In this document: positions 46,143 through 59,101 of the stretch, piece by piece
How positions within the stretch are numbered: the stretch's first letter is position 1
Layout of the letters: every line of letters begins with the position of its first letter
Source of the DNA: Climacium dendroides
Taxonomy: Eukaryota; Streptophyta; Bryopsida; Hypnales; Climaciaceae
Assembly (NCBI GenBank): GCA_950106755.1
Contig: OX467084.1
Location: 5,270,001-5,334,000 of the forward strand
Length of the DNA stretch: 64,000 nt
Direction: 5' to 3'
Made by a program: the position numbers and the translations under genes
Notes under the pieces: generated by a model
The model's input: the letters and a program-made list of their open reading frames with translations, nothing else
Told to the model about the DNA's origin: nothing
Database searches by the model: none

Positions 46143-47075
46143 TTAATTCCTAAAGTTTTTTTACTATGTTTTTACCAAAAATGCTCCAAAACTATCATTT
46201 CTAGTTTAAGTACCAAATTTTAAAAAATAAAACATTTTTGGACATATGTAATCATAGGATCTTGTAGTACACTAGTTTAAGTGTAGAAAATTAAAAAAAA
46301 TTCCGCCATATAGATTGCAAGATATGAGTTTTCAAATTTCCAAATTCTTTTTTTTGGCCCTAAGAAAAATCAGGCAACTAAACTTCACAAGTTCACACTT
46401 GTATGAAAAAATGTCCAAAATGGTGGGTACTCTTTGGCTTCATTTTTCAAAACAAGTTGGCTAAATGCTTGAAAATTTTCAGATCATTTGAAATTGTACA
46501 ACATATAAGAAAAAATACTAAGTAGAAAAAAGTAGAAAATGATTCAAAATACTAAATTGTTACCAATTTATGGAATTGAAAATGCCAATCCCAATGGTTG
46601 TAATGTTGTAATAAACAATCTACACCTATTTGTTTTTATTTTTTTCAATAATATTGAAAATTGAGCTAAATAAAAGACTTCAAAATTTATCTTAAAGTAG
46701 AGATTCCATAACTACCCGCAAACTATCAACAAACTAAAACTCCTTGTAATTTTCATCTCATTAATCAAAATGGAATGATTAAAAGCTTTCCACATACATA
46801 TAAATCCAGAGAAGCAATTTCAAATTTTTATTTTTCAAAAAAATGATTTTAGAAGTAGTTTTTTTTGTTGCCCGTACTACCCACAAAGCAATGAAAACTA
46901 CATACTGTATAATAACTTTTACCCATGTACTCAAAAATTATGAAAATTGTTGGACCTTAAAGCTACTCCTTGGGCACATGTTGTGTAAAAATTTCAAAGA
47001 AAAAAATAACATTTGTAGTGAGTTTCTCAAAATCACTATTTTGCCAAAAAAACAATTTAAGGTTTTAGGGGTTAA
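46143..47075. mobile_element. TTAA-bounded element (family C), copy 1, 933 bp
   Basis: The left end is TTAATTCCTAAAGT and the right end TTTTAGGGGTTAA. The interior matches 60031-60944 along its length and 59102-59810 in part. Landmarks are tgctccaaaac, gatcttgtagtac, gattgcaagatat, aatgccaatcccaa and ccttgggcacatg. The frame at 46843-47136 is within the repeat and is not supported as a gene. Confidence 0.7.
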
Positions 47076-47489
47076 TTATTTCATATCCAAAAAATGCATA
47101 ACCCTATTATGGCAACCAAGACATCCTAAATGCTAACTTGCAAACCTAAGGTTGTCTATCCTAATATGACTTAGAATTTTCACATTGTAATGTCACGTTA
47201 GACTACAAGAAAATGAATGTTTTATGACTGCAAAATATGACTGCAGTGAGTCACAAAATCAAAAAATGTGACTCAAGCAAAAATCACTGTAGATGGTTGG
47301 GATATGACTAGGATGAGTCATGATTGAGTCATTCACTTTCAATCATATGACTAGTGAGTCATATTTGCAGTCATATAGATTTGAAAATATAACAAAACCA
47401 TTTTTAGATGTATATTGCCAACATGGTGTATATGTTGACCACCCTTGGAGGCTTAACTTTTTTATGAGCTGCCCGAGCAAAAACAATAA

Positions 47490-47935
47490 CCTACGTGGAA
47501 TGTGACTGTGTCCAGTCATATTTTAGTTGACGTGGAATGTGACTATGATAAGTCATATTTTGAGTGATATGCAATACGACTACAGAAAGTTATATTCTAA
47601 AGAATATGGAATATAATCGTAGTGAGTCAAATTTTGAATCATATTTTAAGTGATATGGAGTACGACTATGGTGAATCATATTTTGAATTATATTTTAAGT
47701 GATATGGAGTATGACTGCGGTGAGTCATATTTCGAGTCATATTTTAAATGATATGGATGCGGTGAGTCATATTTCGAGTTATATTTTAAGTGATATGAAG
47801 TATAATTGTTGTGAGTCATATCTTAAGTGATATGGATTATAACTGCTATGAGTCATATTTTGGTTGATGCACTATATGACTATCGGAAGTCATATTTTGG
47901 TTGATGAGGCACATGACTATTGTGAGTCATTTTTT
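47490..47935. repeat. Tandem TGAGTCA / TGACT palindromic array
   Basis: About eleven diverged units of 36-50 bp read roughly gtatgactgcggtgagtcatatttygag..attttaagtgatatg. Each unit is a partial palindrome (ATGACT...AGTCAT). With the flanking sequence from 47.2 kb, about ten copies of TGAGTCA occur. TGAGTCA is the GCN4-like site bound by plant bZIP factors. Whether any factor binds here is unknown. In CACTA elements such subterminal repeats bind transposase. Confidence 0.75.
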
Positions 47936-47939
47936 TGTT

Positions 47940-48530
47940 CAAGTTAGTACTAAAAGATAGTAAGAAGTAAAAGCTAAGGTATAACAAGAGGCAACAAAAA
48001 CAAAAAATAAAAAACAATAAGAAGTAAGAATAAGACAAGCGAAGATGCAATAAAAGATTAGCAACAACTATAAAGCAACAACAAATTAACAACTATGAAA
48101 CAACAACAAACTAACAACAAATAAGATGTAAGAAGCAACAATAGATTAGTAACAACTAAAAAACAACAACTAAAACCTCAATAATTAAACAACAACAACT
48201 AAAACACGACAATACAACGATTAAAACTTCAAAAAACAAAAGGAGGAAGAAGAAACAAGAGTTAGAAAGTAATAACACAACAACCAAAGCACAATAACAC
48301 AACAATTAGTACTTCAAAAAATAAAAGGAAGAAGAAACAAGAGTAAGAAAGCAACAACTAAACAACAACAAATAAAATACAACAACACAACAATTAGAAC
48401 TTCAAAAAACAAGAAGAGGAAGAAGAAACAAGAGTTAAAAAGCAACAACTAAACAACAACTAAAACACAACAATACAACAATTAGAACTTCAAAAAACAA
48501 AAGGAAGAAGAAGAAACAAGAGTTGAAAAG
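47940..48530. repeat. A/C-rich low-complexity tandem repeat
   Basis: A purine/CAA-rich stretch contains three to four units of about 80-95 bp, reading caattagaacttcaaaaaaca, then aaggaagaagaaacaag, then agttagaaagcaacaac. It is strongly strand-asymmetric and has no coding signature. Confidence 0.75.
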
Positions 48531-49040
48531 CAAGAAGATGAAGCACAGGAAGTGGCGGCTAGGGTTTCAAATCCCTAAAAAGTGGCAACTAGGATTTTTA
48601 AACCCTAAAAATGATGGCTAGGATTTCAAGATCTCCAAAAAACAACGGCTACGATTTTACAATTTTGAGCAATAATTTATTTACATTTTTTTAGGTTGCC
48701 CAAATTTTTAGGGGGCTGCCCGGAAAAAAACTTCCAAAAAAATGTGAACTTACAAAAATGTAACTATAGAATATGATTGCATGTTGTCATATATGCAAAA
48801 ATATAATTGACAAATATAACTGGTATTTGCATAATACATTCCCTACGGTTCCCTAAAAAGTATTTTGTCGTTTCCCATGCATGTATACTATACATTCATG
48901 ATATACAAAAGCAAAATATGACTAGCAGTCATATTTGCAGTCATGTTTTTTCCCAACGTTGTGAGATCCAAAAATATGACTGCGAGTAGTTGCTAGTCAT
49001 CCTCAGTTATATTTTTGCAATCATAAAACACTTCAATCCT

Positions 49041-52000
49041 AAACATGATCACGTCACGTCACAACGTGCCATGACAAGTTGTAATTCCATCAAGATTCTA
49101 TCAAAATCAAAAGCTCTAAAAAAATTTGGACTTTTTTTACTATTTTTTTTACAACCACAAATGAAAAATCAAATGTATTGCTACTATTAAATATGTTACT
49201 TTAATTTATGTTTTTTTATAAAAAAAAATTATAATATTCCATTCAAATTATTATAATATTCTATTATGATGAACTTTGGAGTCATGTTACATCATAGGTC
49301 ATGACTTGAATGACATGTCATTGACCCAAACAACCTTGTGTACACTCCAAGGAAGTCATTATTATCATTGTCACATCCCAAGAAGTCCTCTTGGTTCATT
49401 TATACAAGCAGGATATATATTAAGCTTTTAAAATGGCCATAATGGAGGCATTCTTAGAATGGTGGAAGTAGTGAGGTAGTCACAAGGGGGTGACTTAGGA
49501 TGATTATATGACTAGATGAGAGTCAACTGCCCCTTATCAAGCACTATCCTCTCCTTGAAGGCTAAACCAAGATCATCAAATGATGGAGAATTATGGCTCT
49601 CTGCAAGTGTATAAAGAAGATGGATTATGACTCAAAATCACCCTCCCTCTTTTCTTTCTTTCAGTTCTAAGCTAGGATCTATAAAGTGATAAAAGAGGAT
49701 TATGTATAGGATAATGTCTGAATGTAAGGGCATTTTATGTTTTAGGATAGGGACAGCAAAGCTTGATGAAGAAGCCTTTTTTTTATAGAATGCCTTGACA
49801 ATCAGACATTGCTCAACAAAAAGTGTCCACTCAAAAATGAAAGAGATGATAAAGATTCCTTGGATGAACATAAAAACATTTTGGATGAAGAATCCATAAT
49901 GCCCATTATGTGGGTGAAAGTATGTAATTCTTTGATTACCCAAAGTAATATGCCCAGTGCATAAAGAGAAATTTTTCTAGGAAGGTTTAACTCAAAGAAA
50001 ATTGAGAATTAACATATAAGATAGTAGGTCCATAAATTGCCCACCTAAAAGCTAGAATTGAATTTTGTGGAGGTAAAGCTTTTTGAAATATTTTTCAATA
50101 TAATTTTCTAGAAAGACAAGTGGAATTGGCATCTAACCCAAGTTGTTTCATATTTTTAAAAGCTTTGTAAAATTAGTTATGAAATTTTGAAGTTGAAATG
50201 GCTTAGTGCTCTAAAATTACCCACCTCCTACAATGTATATTTGTACATGTTGTTTTTTCATAGCCTTTTGTAATGTACAAAAAATGTAGTACATTTCAAG
50301 AGGTGGACGGTGTTAGAACTTGTGTGCTATTAGAACCTCCTACCTTATTACAATGCAATTTTTTTAGTGAATGTGGAATGAAGTAAGGAGAGGGAGTTTG
50401 AGTTTATGTTTGTTGACATGATATTCAAGCATCACCTTGAAATTTAACAATCCATCCATTAAATTAGGTTGTTTGTTTATTTGATTGTTTATTTTGTTTT
50501 GATTTGTTTTGTTTGTTACGGTGAGATCTCCTAGACCATGCATCTCCTAGTCACATGCTTGGTATCATTGGAAATCTTCTTGCAAAGAAGGGTGTATGGG
50601 CTTTGTTTCTTGACATTTGGACTTAAAGGGTAAAAATTATGGATTTTTGAAGTTTTTATGAATTAAAAAATTAGAGAATTGCTTTCACTTAACTTCTATA
50701 TTATATTGTGGCAACAACATACTACACACTAGTTATATTAAAAAAAATTGTTGGTCTTTTTGGTAGTCACAAGGAGATTTTAGATTCTCTAAGAATGTAT
50801 TTTTTTGGACCTAATGTGAATAAACTACCAATTTTCAAAGTGTTGAAAATAGTTTTTTTTTAAATCAATCCTAAGTAGACTCTCATGAATAGTGGGAGTA
50901 CATTTTAGCCAAGAATCTATGATGGTTGGTTTTAGAAAGCAATCAAAATTAGGTGTAGTTACCTTACATTTGAGGCCACAAGAGGTTAAAGTATGTACAC
51001 CCATTTGCAATCCCTATTGATCCACCCATTGACCCCATCACCTTTTTGCACCCCAATGAAATAAAAGTTATATATATAGGATTGAAATTATAATATCTTT
51101 ATTGCAAAATTGGGATAAAAAAGATTGGAATTGAACTCAAAAGTCACAGTTTTATAACTTCAAGGAACAACACCATACGGTTTAGACATATGGCAAAAGG
51201 TTCATTCATTATTCTTCAATGTGAAGTAGGAAGTAGCCATTGTTGTCTATTGTAGTTGACACAAATGTCTTTTTAAATGTCAATATATGAGAAATGTTCA
51301 AAAACACATATCCTGGCCTTTAAGATTTATAAAACATCATAAATATATTAAGCAACTTAATTCAACTAGATATATTTGGATATTATTCTACTTTGGTGTA
51401 CAAAATGACACATAAAAGCTCTCCATATAAATAGTCATAACAAAATTGTTCAAAAAATATAGAAATTACTTCCAACACTAATTCATTCATATTGCTATAC
51501 CTTAATGAATGCAAGCATATTTGAAGAAAAGCTTCTAGATCAAATAGTTCCGTTAGTTAAATAGTATATGCCAACCTTTAACCCCTAAAGGCCAAGCATT
51601 CAACTTTTGAACAATGAATAAACACAAATACATCCCAAGCACACAAAAATATATTTTTTCATCCATAAATTTTTTTGAAGATTCTTGTGCTAGTTTTTTA
51701 ACACTTGTATAGTATAGACTCTACAGACTTTGCTTTGCAAATATTTTATTATTCAATAGGTATTGGTAGATTTTACCTCAAAAAATAATTCCTTTTAATT
51801 CAAAAAATGACACATCCATAACAACTTGAATATAAAAATAATACAAAATGTTAAAAAATTACTATGATTAGAACTTAAATTTTTTAACTTAAAAAAATTC
51901 TGTAAAATTCACAAATCTTCAATCAAGAATTAATTTTAGGAGTTTTTGATTTCTAGCTTCAAATTTTATTGAAAAATATTGGTTTGTATACTAGGAGATC

Positions 52001-52200
52001 AATCTATGCAAATCTAATTTAAGAATCAAGTTTTACAACTATTGCTTGAAAAACATCTTTAAAGTATTGTTCTAAGCTGCATTTTACAATACATCTTAAC
52101 AATTTTGGAAATCTGAAATATCCTCTAAGGTACCTGACCTCTTCCCAATCAACCTTCAATTTTCACCAGCTAAGCCGCAACACAAATGTAGGGAAGGTGT
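49041..52200. other. AT-rich intergenic DNA
   Basis: About 3.1 kb without a recognised gene. The frame at 49638-49943 (minus) has no domain and lies in AT-rich DNA. TTAACCCCTAAAGGCC at 51578 has the same form as the ends of the TTAA-bounded elements but lacks an obvious partner nearby. Confidence 0.4.
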
Positions 52201-52429
52201 ACATTAAAAAAATACAACAATCACAAGATGTATGTTGGAAGCCACAATCATCACCTACATTGAAGCATGGTCAATTTTGTAATCAGCTTGTGGTAGAAAA
52301 TAGAGTGACCTATCAAACGAGAATAGGTTGAGCAGAATTTTCACAAAAAAAATTCTTGGTAATCTTGTTTTTAAAAAAAAATTGAAAACAAAATAAAATC
52401 CTTCTAAAATCTCTTTCTATAAGGAGGGA

Positions 52430-53075
52430 CATTTTTCCTCTCAATCGCTTAACCCCTAAGCGCCTTTTCAAGTGTGTTTTGACTATGAAAAAAGAACATG
52501 GACTTATAGTTAACCCCAATGAAGCAAATTGTGTTTTTTTCAAAATGTAACTGTATAGATGTTTAAAGAGCTTGTTTATTAGTACATTCACCAATTTTGA
52601 GTGAAAAATTGCATAGGAGTTGTGAGATTATAACAAGAGAAGTGTTCATTTTTTAATTTTAGTATGCTATCCCTCCCCACAATGTTTCAGAAATTTGCAC
52701 ATAAATTTATTTTGGAATTGGAGGTGACATGAACAACTACAAATTGTGTTAGCACATTAAAATGTACTTTCAAAAAACTTAATTTCACATGAAAACCTAT
52801 CAAACTCACTACAGTCCACCTTGCAATTGTTGAAATGTAATTTTTTTTATAAGTATGAATTGCAAATAACTCCAAATCAACACTTGCATGTTTAAATTTT
52901 CAATGGTGAAAATCATGAAAACACTAGGCTCTTTCCATTGGGACCATTTTCAAATCAAATGGATAAGTACAATTTTTTAGATCTCAAGTCAAGTGAAATT
53001 GGCAAAGTTGGGATAATGAAGTAAAATTAGCAAGCTTTACTCTACCACTAATGGACAAACATGACTTTAAGGACC
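52430..53075 (-). repeat. Family B repeat, copy 2 (inverted)
   Basis: This is the reverse-complement counterpart of 45475-46110. The frame at 52687-52875 (minus, TTG start) parallels the one in copy 1, including LTQF, VHVTSN and ANF. CTTAACCCCTAAGCGCC at about 52449 marks one boundary. Confidence 0.65.
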
Positions 53076-53128
53076 TCTCAAAAATCAAATGTTCAACTTT
53101 TTCAGTGAAAAATGAAAGTTTTCAATAG

Positions 53129-53256
53129 TTAACCCTAAAAACTGCCCCAAATTTTTTTTATAACAGTCATATGAATTTCACTGCCCATCCCAAACTGAGC
53201 CTGAGCCTGAAATTTCAGATCGACCATATATGGTCGATCAGGCAGTTAGGGGTTAA
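53129..53256. mobile_element. 128-bp TTAA-bounded MITE
   Basis: The left end TTAACCCTAAAAACTGCCCC is matched in reverse complement by GGCAGTTAGGGGTTAA at the right. A near-central palindrome, gatcgaccatatatggtcga, lies inside. It is too small to code. It shares the TTAACCC ends with families A and C but has an unrelated interior. Confidence 0.65.
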
Positions 53257-54393
53257 GTGATCGGAAAGGGGTCGCCTACCTTAGTCATTCAGGTGTTAAA
53301 CAATAGTAATTGAGATGTAAAATCATATCTCAACATCCAATCCTTAATACACCAATCCCCTACTCAATCCACCAGGAAACCAAAAAGATCATCAATTTTA
53401 CATACTGCAACAACCGCTTCTCACCAATATCAATAGAATCAAAATCACTAAATATCAAACACTAATGCCGAACACCTGAAATAAAGGATGGAATACACCA
53501 CCTCTCATTATCCTCATTGCAAGTGCTCGTGGTGCAACTCACATCCCAACTTCTGAAGCAGTACAGCACCCAAATCCCAAGAAGTGCAATCATGAATTCA
53601 TCAAATGTTATCAATAGCATTGCAATCAAGCACTCCACTTCCATTCTCTTACACAAACGTAAACTAGAAAACAATGAATCCTTACCAGTTTTGTTAGACC
53701 CAGCCTAATGATTTCCGAGGTCTTCTCCAAGGCTATTCCATTAACAGGATTCTGTTGTAATTTACGAGGAGATTTTGCACTTTTCATAAGCTTAAAAGCG
53801 GAGACAACTGCAGCAAAGTGCGTTGTCTGTCGACCTCAATTTTTTTAGAGAGGATTGTTCTGTTTCTTCAACTGGATCAGGAATTGACGGGCTCTGTTTC
53901 TGTCATGAATCACAACCACTGGGGACAAAACTCACAAGCAAGTTTTCAGAATCGCTTTTAGATTTCCATTCTTGATTAAACAGTTTGACAAACCAGCTCC
54001 ATTTCACGGGTGATGGTTTTGGTCATGCATTCTGAAATTCCCATCGGGAAATGGACATAATTGAGCAGAAGTAGGTGCATAATTGCCAGGACCCGTCTCC
54101 CTGCCTATTTGAGTGCTTGGGAGATTCAACATCGCGTTGTTCCTCACACAAAATATAACTCCTTAGTGTCAACTCATCCTTCTCTAACCCTATGTTTCTA
54201 AATCTACTTACGTATTACTGGTCGGACATGAAGCAACAATTATGACTAGGAAAAATGAGCATGTTCTTCCTTCCCCTCTACCATTGAAACACTCGTGCAC
54301 TTCTCGCAGTGAGAAATGGCGAAGAACAAAATGGAATTCAGCTCTATGCCTACAAATATACAGAGAGGAACAATATTACACTGCAGAGACAAG
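53257..54393. other. 3' flank of the glucanase gene
   Basis: No gene is recognised. Base composition rises towards that of coding DNA, and the part nearest 54393 is presumably the 3' untranslated region of the minus-strand glucanase. The short frames at 53462-53708 have no signature. Confidence 0.35.
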
Positions 54394-56902
54394 CTAACCA
54401 AAACAAAACAAACTGTTTAAAAAGAGTGCAAAAATAGAGACAACTACAGCGAGACTGTATATCCTTACCCCCGGTGCACTTCCAGAGGAACTGTCCTTCT
54501 TGGATGGTGTGTACTTCGTGAGCCCAATAGGAAAACGACAGTTTCCCGAAGAAGGATTATCAGTGGTGATCGACGCCAGACCTTGAAAATTACAAGCGTT
54601 TGGATCTTGGTTTTGAAATTGGAAGTATATGTTGAAAGAGTAGGAGGCGTTCTGCTCGGGAGATAAGCCTGCGCACGACGAGCCAGGGTACAAGGGAGTA
54701 CAATCAGCTCGGGAACAAGCGAAAGCCACGTTCTGGGAGAGATTCGTCCTGTCTGCAAGCGTGTTCAGCACACAGTACTGATTACTCATATAGGGTGGGT
54801 ATGCCGCACTCTGCAACGCTTGTACTGGACCATTTGTACCACCTGCATGAGCCGATTGATTCATCGTTAGTTCCTACTGAACAAATCGCTTTCATGAAGC
54901 TCCTGACGAGACTGACATGAAAAGCTATTTCAGTCAATACACTCAAACCTCTACTGAGAATGCCATATGACAGTGCATTCAGAGGGGGTCTGCAATCCAC
55001 ACGTGTTCACAATTTGGCAGACGAAATTGTCCAATCAGAAGTATGCACAACATGACAGATACTGAGAATATACAGAAAAGGAGCAATTAGAGTGTCATTA
55101 GAGAGGTAGATCATGAGTCACTTACACGCTCCCATAATCTGAGTCCAACAAAAAGAGCGAACTAGAGGTACCATTTCCATGATTTGAACTGACAAGAAAA
55201 TCTCTGGTCTCTCTTTCGTACCACGCAAATCCAGAGTCATGTACACTCACAAGCTTATAACAGGACCAATCAAACTCATCTCCTATAGACTACCGTATGT
55301 CCGAATCGATCACAACATAAATTCAGACAATGATATTCCATTGTGGCAGAAAAGAGTTCCTTGTGCATGAAAAGTTACTGATTTAGATAAATAGAGAATG
55401 TTACATACCTGCAAGGTTGAGGTCGTATTTGGCGACCCCGTCGTAGAAAAACATTCCCCAGTGGCGTTCATAAGGTCCCGGAAGAATACTCTTGATATTC
55501 TCGTCCAAGAGACCGAACATGTAAAATTCGGTGAACACGCCGGGTCGCAGGGGTGTTCCAACGTTACTCTGCAAATGGTTAATCAGCTGCTGGTTATACG
55601 AGCTTGCTAACGGAATGGTAGCATATTCGTTTCCATCAGTGGGCCAGCCAATTTCACCGAGTACAATGGGCATATTGGGATACCCCGCAGCTGTCAAAGC
55701 GGCCACTAAGGCGTCAAGACTCGCATCGAGAGCATTGGTGTATGTATTTGCACCATCAATCACAGGAGCGGTGGTTCCCATAAAGAATGCGAAGTCAAGG
55801 GGAAAAGTGGGGTTTTGATACTTGCTGATGAAGGGGTAAAGATTCACACTGAACGGCGCATTCGTGCTGTTGAATATCTGCAACATGGGCTGAATTTGAT
55901 CCAGGTACTCAACCTTAAATCGGGTGGCCGATGGTAATGCCGCACCATCGAGAATGTCGGCATTAAACGGAATGATCGTCCTGATGGTATCCGCGTAACC
56001 TGCCTTAGATAGTGCAGCGGCCATGTTCCTAAGAGCTGGTAGAGTTGTGTTCAGGTATGCCCCCTCGTAGGCCGTAAGAAAAGGCTCGTTACCTACCGCA
56101 ACCCATCTGTAGAAGACAACGAGGAATCTCATTAACTTCTGCTTGGCATTTGCAAGAACACTTAACCAGATCGACCATTACACAGTGAAAGATGCAATCT
56201 CCATCAAAATAAAGCAAAATGACCGATACTCAACTGGACCGACCACATGAATACGGCTGATCATAAGAGAGAACCCAACACCAACACCACACACACACAC
56301 ATAGAACTGCAGTATCACCATATTGCATACATGACTGTATGCAAGACCTAATCACTTTCTGTCCACAAGTTTGAGTGATTGAGTCTGCACACAGAACAGG
56401 ACAAACACGGCATCGCTCTCTCCATACCCAAAGCTAAAATAGCCCTCAAATACTGTTCCAACCTATCCATAACCTCAGTATCCTGGGAGAGTGCAATTAT
56501 CTCAACATTTCCACAGCAAGAAACTACGGAGACAATTCAAAGGGGAACGGTGAGTGCAAGCACTTACTTGATATTCACCCCGCCTTTGAAGTTGAAGGCA
56601 GTCACATTCTGCTTCACCCACGCGTCCGCGGCTTTGGGATCATTCGCAAGGGAGGCGAGCATGTCATTCGGAGCTGCTACCATCACCTCAATGTCCGTCC
56701 CCGCCAATGACTTCACCACATCGTAGTCAGCGTCAAAGAGCTTCACCTTCTTGATACCATTCGCTTGCAGCATCTTCACCACATAGCCAGGCGGCAGAGG
56801 GTTGACCGAAATGGTCCCCCAATTCACCCCCAGCCCACTCACAGACCTCGAAGTCACCATCAAGATTAGCATTCCCAAGCATACCAACCAAGGAAGCGCC
56901 AT
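54394..56902 (-). CDS. Glucan endo-1,3-beta-glucosidase, GH17 with X8/CBM43 and GPI tail
   Basis: Three exons, 56902-56568, 56106-55409 and 54842-54394, join in phase (2 then 1, GT-AG) to 493 residues. A signal peptide (MALPWLVCLGMLILMV..., cleavage near 23) leads into the GH17 barrel at LGVNWGTISVNPLPP. Acid/base Glu119 lies in VAVGNEPF and nucleophile Glu263 in VLGEIGWPTDG. An X8/CBM43 module follows from about 366 (YCVLN, C...ADCTPLYPGSSC, NASYSFN.YFQ, C.F.GLA), which binds beta-1,3-glucan. The hydrophobic end after SSSGSAPG suggests a GPI anchor. Such enzymes hydrolyse callose at the plasma membrane and wall, often at plasmodesmata. The usual X8 Trp before the first Cys is Tyr here. The protein is full length with no break. 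Confidence 0.94.
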
Positions 56903-57640
56903 AGCGCCCCACCCAATTCAAATTCCACTCACCCCGCCCTTTTCAACCAACGACTGGAACCTTCAAGCTCTGATCCCTCTGTTCAAAAACAACCAACAAC
57001 GACAAACCTCAACATCGAACAACAAAAGAACGCCAATTCATCACTCGACAAAGCAATGCGAAGCCACAAATGCAAAAGCTAGAACGCAACATCGGACATC
57101 GCCACACCAAGAATCCAAACAACACAGCATTCCTGCTCTTCCAAGAAACTGAATGTCCAAGAAACTCCACCGCAAACACACCTTCCTACACCGAGACCGC
57201 GTGTCCTTTTGCTTGTTGCTCTCCTTGCTTCGTTCCACCTCGAAATCCTAGTACAGTCTAACACACAATCAATGCCGCAGCACGGTTCCAAATGCAGGTG
57301 ACATGAAAGCAAAGAGAGCAAATGCGAACTTAGTAATGACAGCAGCGATCTGGTTGTAAGATTGCAGTCGTGTGAATTTACTTGCCAGCAGATGGTGAAT
57401 GACGAAGCTGCTGCTGGTGTTATTGCAACGGACTAGGAAGCACAGCGAAGGTGCCGTTGGCCATGGACCTGAAAAAATCTGACGTGGACATGGTAAAATC
57501 TGACGTGGAGGCTCGAATGCTGACAAAGCAGCACAGAGAAGGTGCCGTTGGCCAGCGACGGTGCAGCGCCCATCGGCTCCCTCTTCTCCTTTCTTATAAC
57601 TTATTTAGTTTCACTAACCCCCTTATTTAACCCTTGAAGG
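56903..57640. promoter_or_regulatory. Upstream region of the glucanase gene
   Basis: No gene is seen; overlapping frames at 56802-57526 are composition-driven. From 57440 to 57554 there is a small nested repeat: gcacag.gaaggtgccgttgg occurs twice (57440 and 57531), and between them aaaatctgacgtgga occurs twice 20 bases apart. TGACGTGG is an ACGT-core bZIP-type motif, so a regulatory site is possible. Confidence 0.45.
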
Positions 57641-59101
57641 ATGCTGCCCCCATGACCAAGGTAGCCACCAAAGTGCCTCAATTATTGGATTCTTTGTTTC
57701 TATAGTGAAGTCATCCATTGGAAATTTAGGTCTGTAATATCTTTACAAGGTTAATAAATTGTTTTAACATTGGGATTTGACTTACTTCACCCTGGGTGAA
57801 GTAATAGGTTTGGGATTTGCCCTTTTGGGACTTCCTTCTGGTGGAACAATGATAGGCCAAACTTCCATGTCTACACATTCTCCTATTGTCATTTGTGAGA
57901 ATCAATTTCAACATTGAAGTGTCTAAATTGAATTACTTCAGTCAAATTTTGAGAGATCCAAGTCACTTCAAACCAATCACAAGATCATGTATAACAGTTT
58001 TTGACTATTTGTAATAATATGAGATGACATTTAGTAGTCTATATTTAGATTGTATGATTCCAACTTATTCTGAACTACATGGGCATCATTTGATGGAGCT
58101 ATCAACTACAATAAACCAAAATGCTAAATGTGTCATAAATCGTTTAGTAATTGTGATGACACTCTAAACATGTGAAGAAGTTAGGGTTTAGGGTTTAAAG
58201 TTTGCACCACCCTTTCATCTTCATGTTCATATAGAACCATCCTACTTTCAATCATAAATCCAACATTTTATATTCAAGTAAAACCATTCCACTTTCAATA
58301 ACAAAGCAAGTTGTTCAAAAAGTACTTGTGCAAAAGGAAAACATTTTATTTGAGATTTATAGATCAATGCTCACAAAACTAATTCCTATTCAAATCTAAT
58401 CAATTTTGATTATTTTCTAGCTTTGAATTGATTATAGGAAAAAACTGAGTTAGATTATATTATTTTAACATTATGAACCTTTAAATAACTATTATCCCCT
58501 TTGAAGACACATAAAATTTTAGGTTGGTTTTTATGATTTAAATTTTTGCTTCAGTTTTGAAAAAAATTTAATAATAGAATAATGGATTTTTCTATAAATA
58601 ATATTTTTATTTCAATGAACACTTGAGATGAAACATTATGCCGCCTTAAGTTCAAAATGCTTAGGTCTAGGCATCTAAAATACACAAAAGTTTGAAATAA
58701 TTTTTAAAATTATTTCTCTTAGAATAAGTTTTCTATCCACGTAGGATAATTATTCAACTAATTTGGATTAGTGATGTGAAAGTTATGGAGTTTCTTATTT
58801 TGTCAACAATTAAGCATCTTTTAGAAAAAATTACCAATTTTTAAATTTCAATTCAAATTCAATTTCCACAACTACTTTCTCGTAGAAATAGTCTATCATT
58901 TTTAGTTTGCTTGCTATTACAATCTCATTGTTAGGGATTGGTATGACTCAATTCCATCTTAAAACAATTATCAATTTAGTTCTTGCTTCCATCTCAACTT
59001 AACAAATTTTTAAAGAAAGAAAATCACTTTCAATTTGTTTTATTACTATTTCCCATGAATTTATATATTGCAAAATTCAAAGCCATAAGGATGCAAAGTC
59101 T
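57641..59101. other. AT-rich intergenic DNA
   Basis: No gene is recognised. TTAACCCTTGAAGGATG at 57627 has a TTAACCC-type end without a clear partner. A telomere-like gttagggtttagggttt lies at about 58185. Confidence 0.4.

Larger units (their letters stand above)
47203..49040. mobile_element. CACTA-like non-autonomous element (degraded)
   Basis: The left end GACTACAAGAAAATGAATG is one base from the common plant CACTA start CACTACAAGAAAA. The following tgttttatgactgcaaaatatgac is matched in reverse complement near 48995-49035 (atatttttgcaatcataaaacactt). Between them are subterminal TGAGTCA repeats (47.2-47.9 kb), an A/C-rich tandem array (47.94-48.53 kb) and three or four short units near 48.55-48.66 kb (ggctagggtttcaaat type). 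Clustered subterminal repeats are typical of CACTA elements. No transposase is seen, and the exact right terminus is unclear. Confidence 0.5.

Noticed and set aside
47203..49040. CRISPR-like array
   Set aside because: Units are diverged, abut one another without unique spacers, and the genome is a plant nuclear one.
49638..49943. 101-residue minus-strand frame
   Set aside because: AT-rich, no domain, no supporting splice sites or neighbouring exons.
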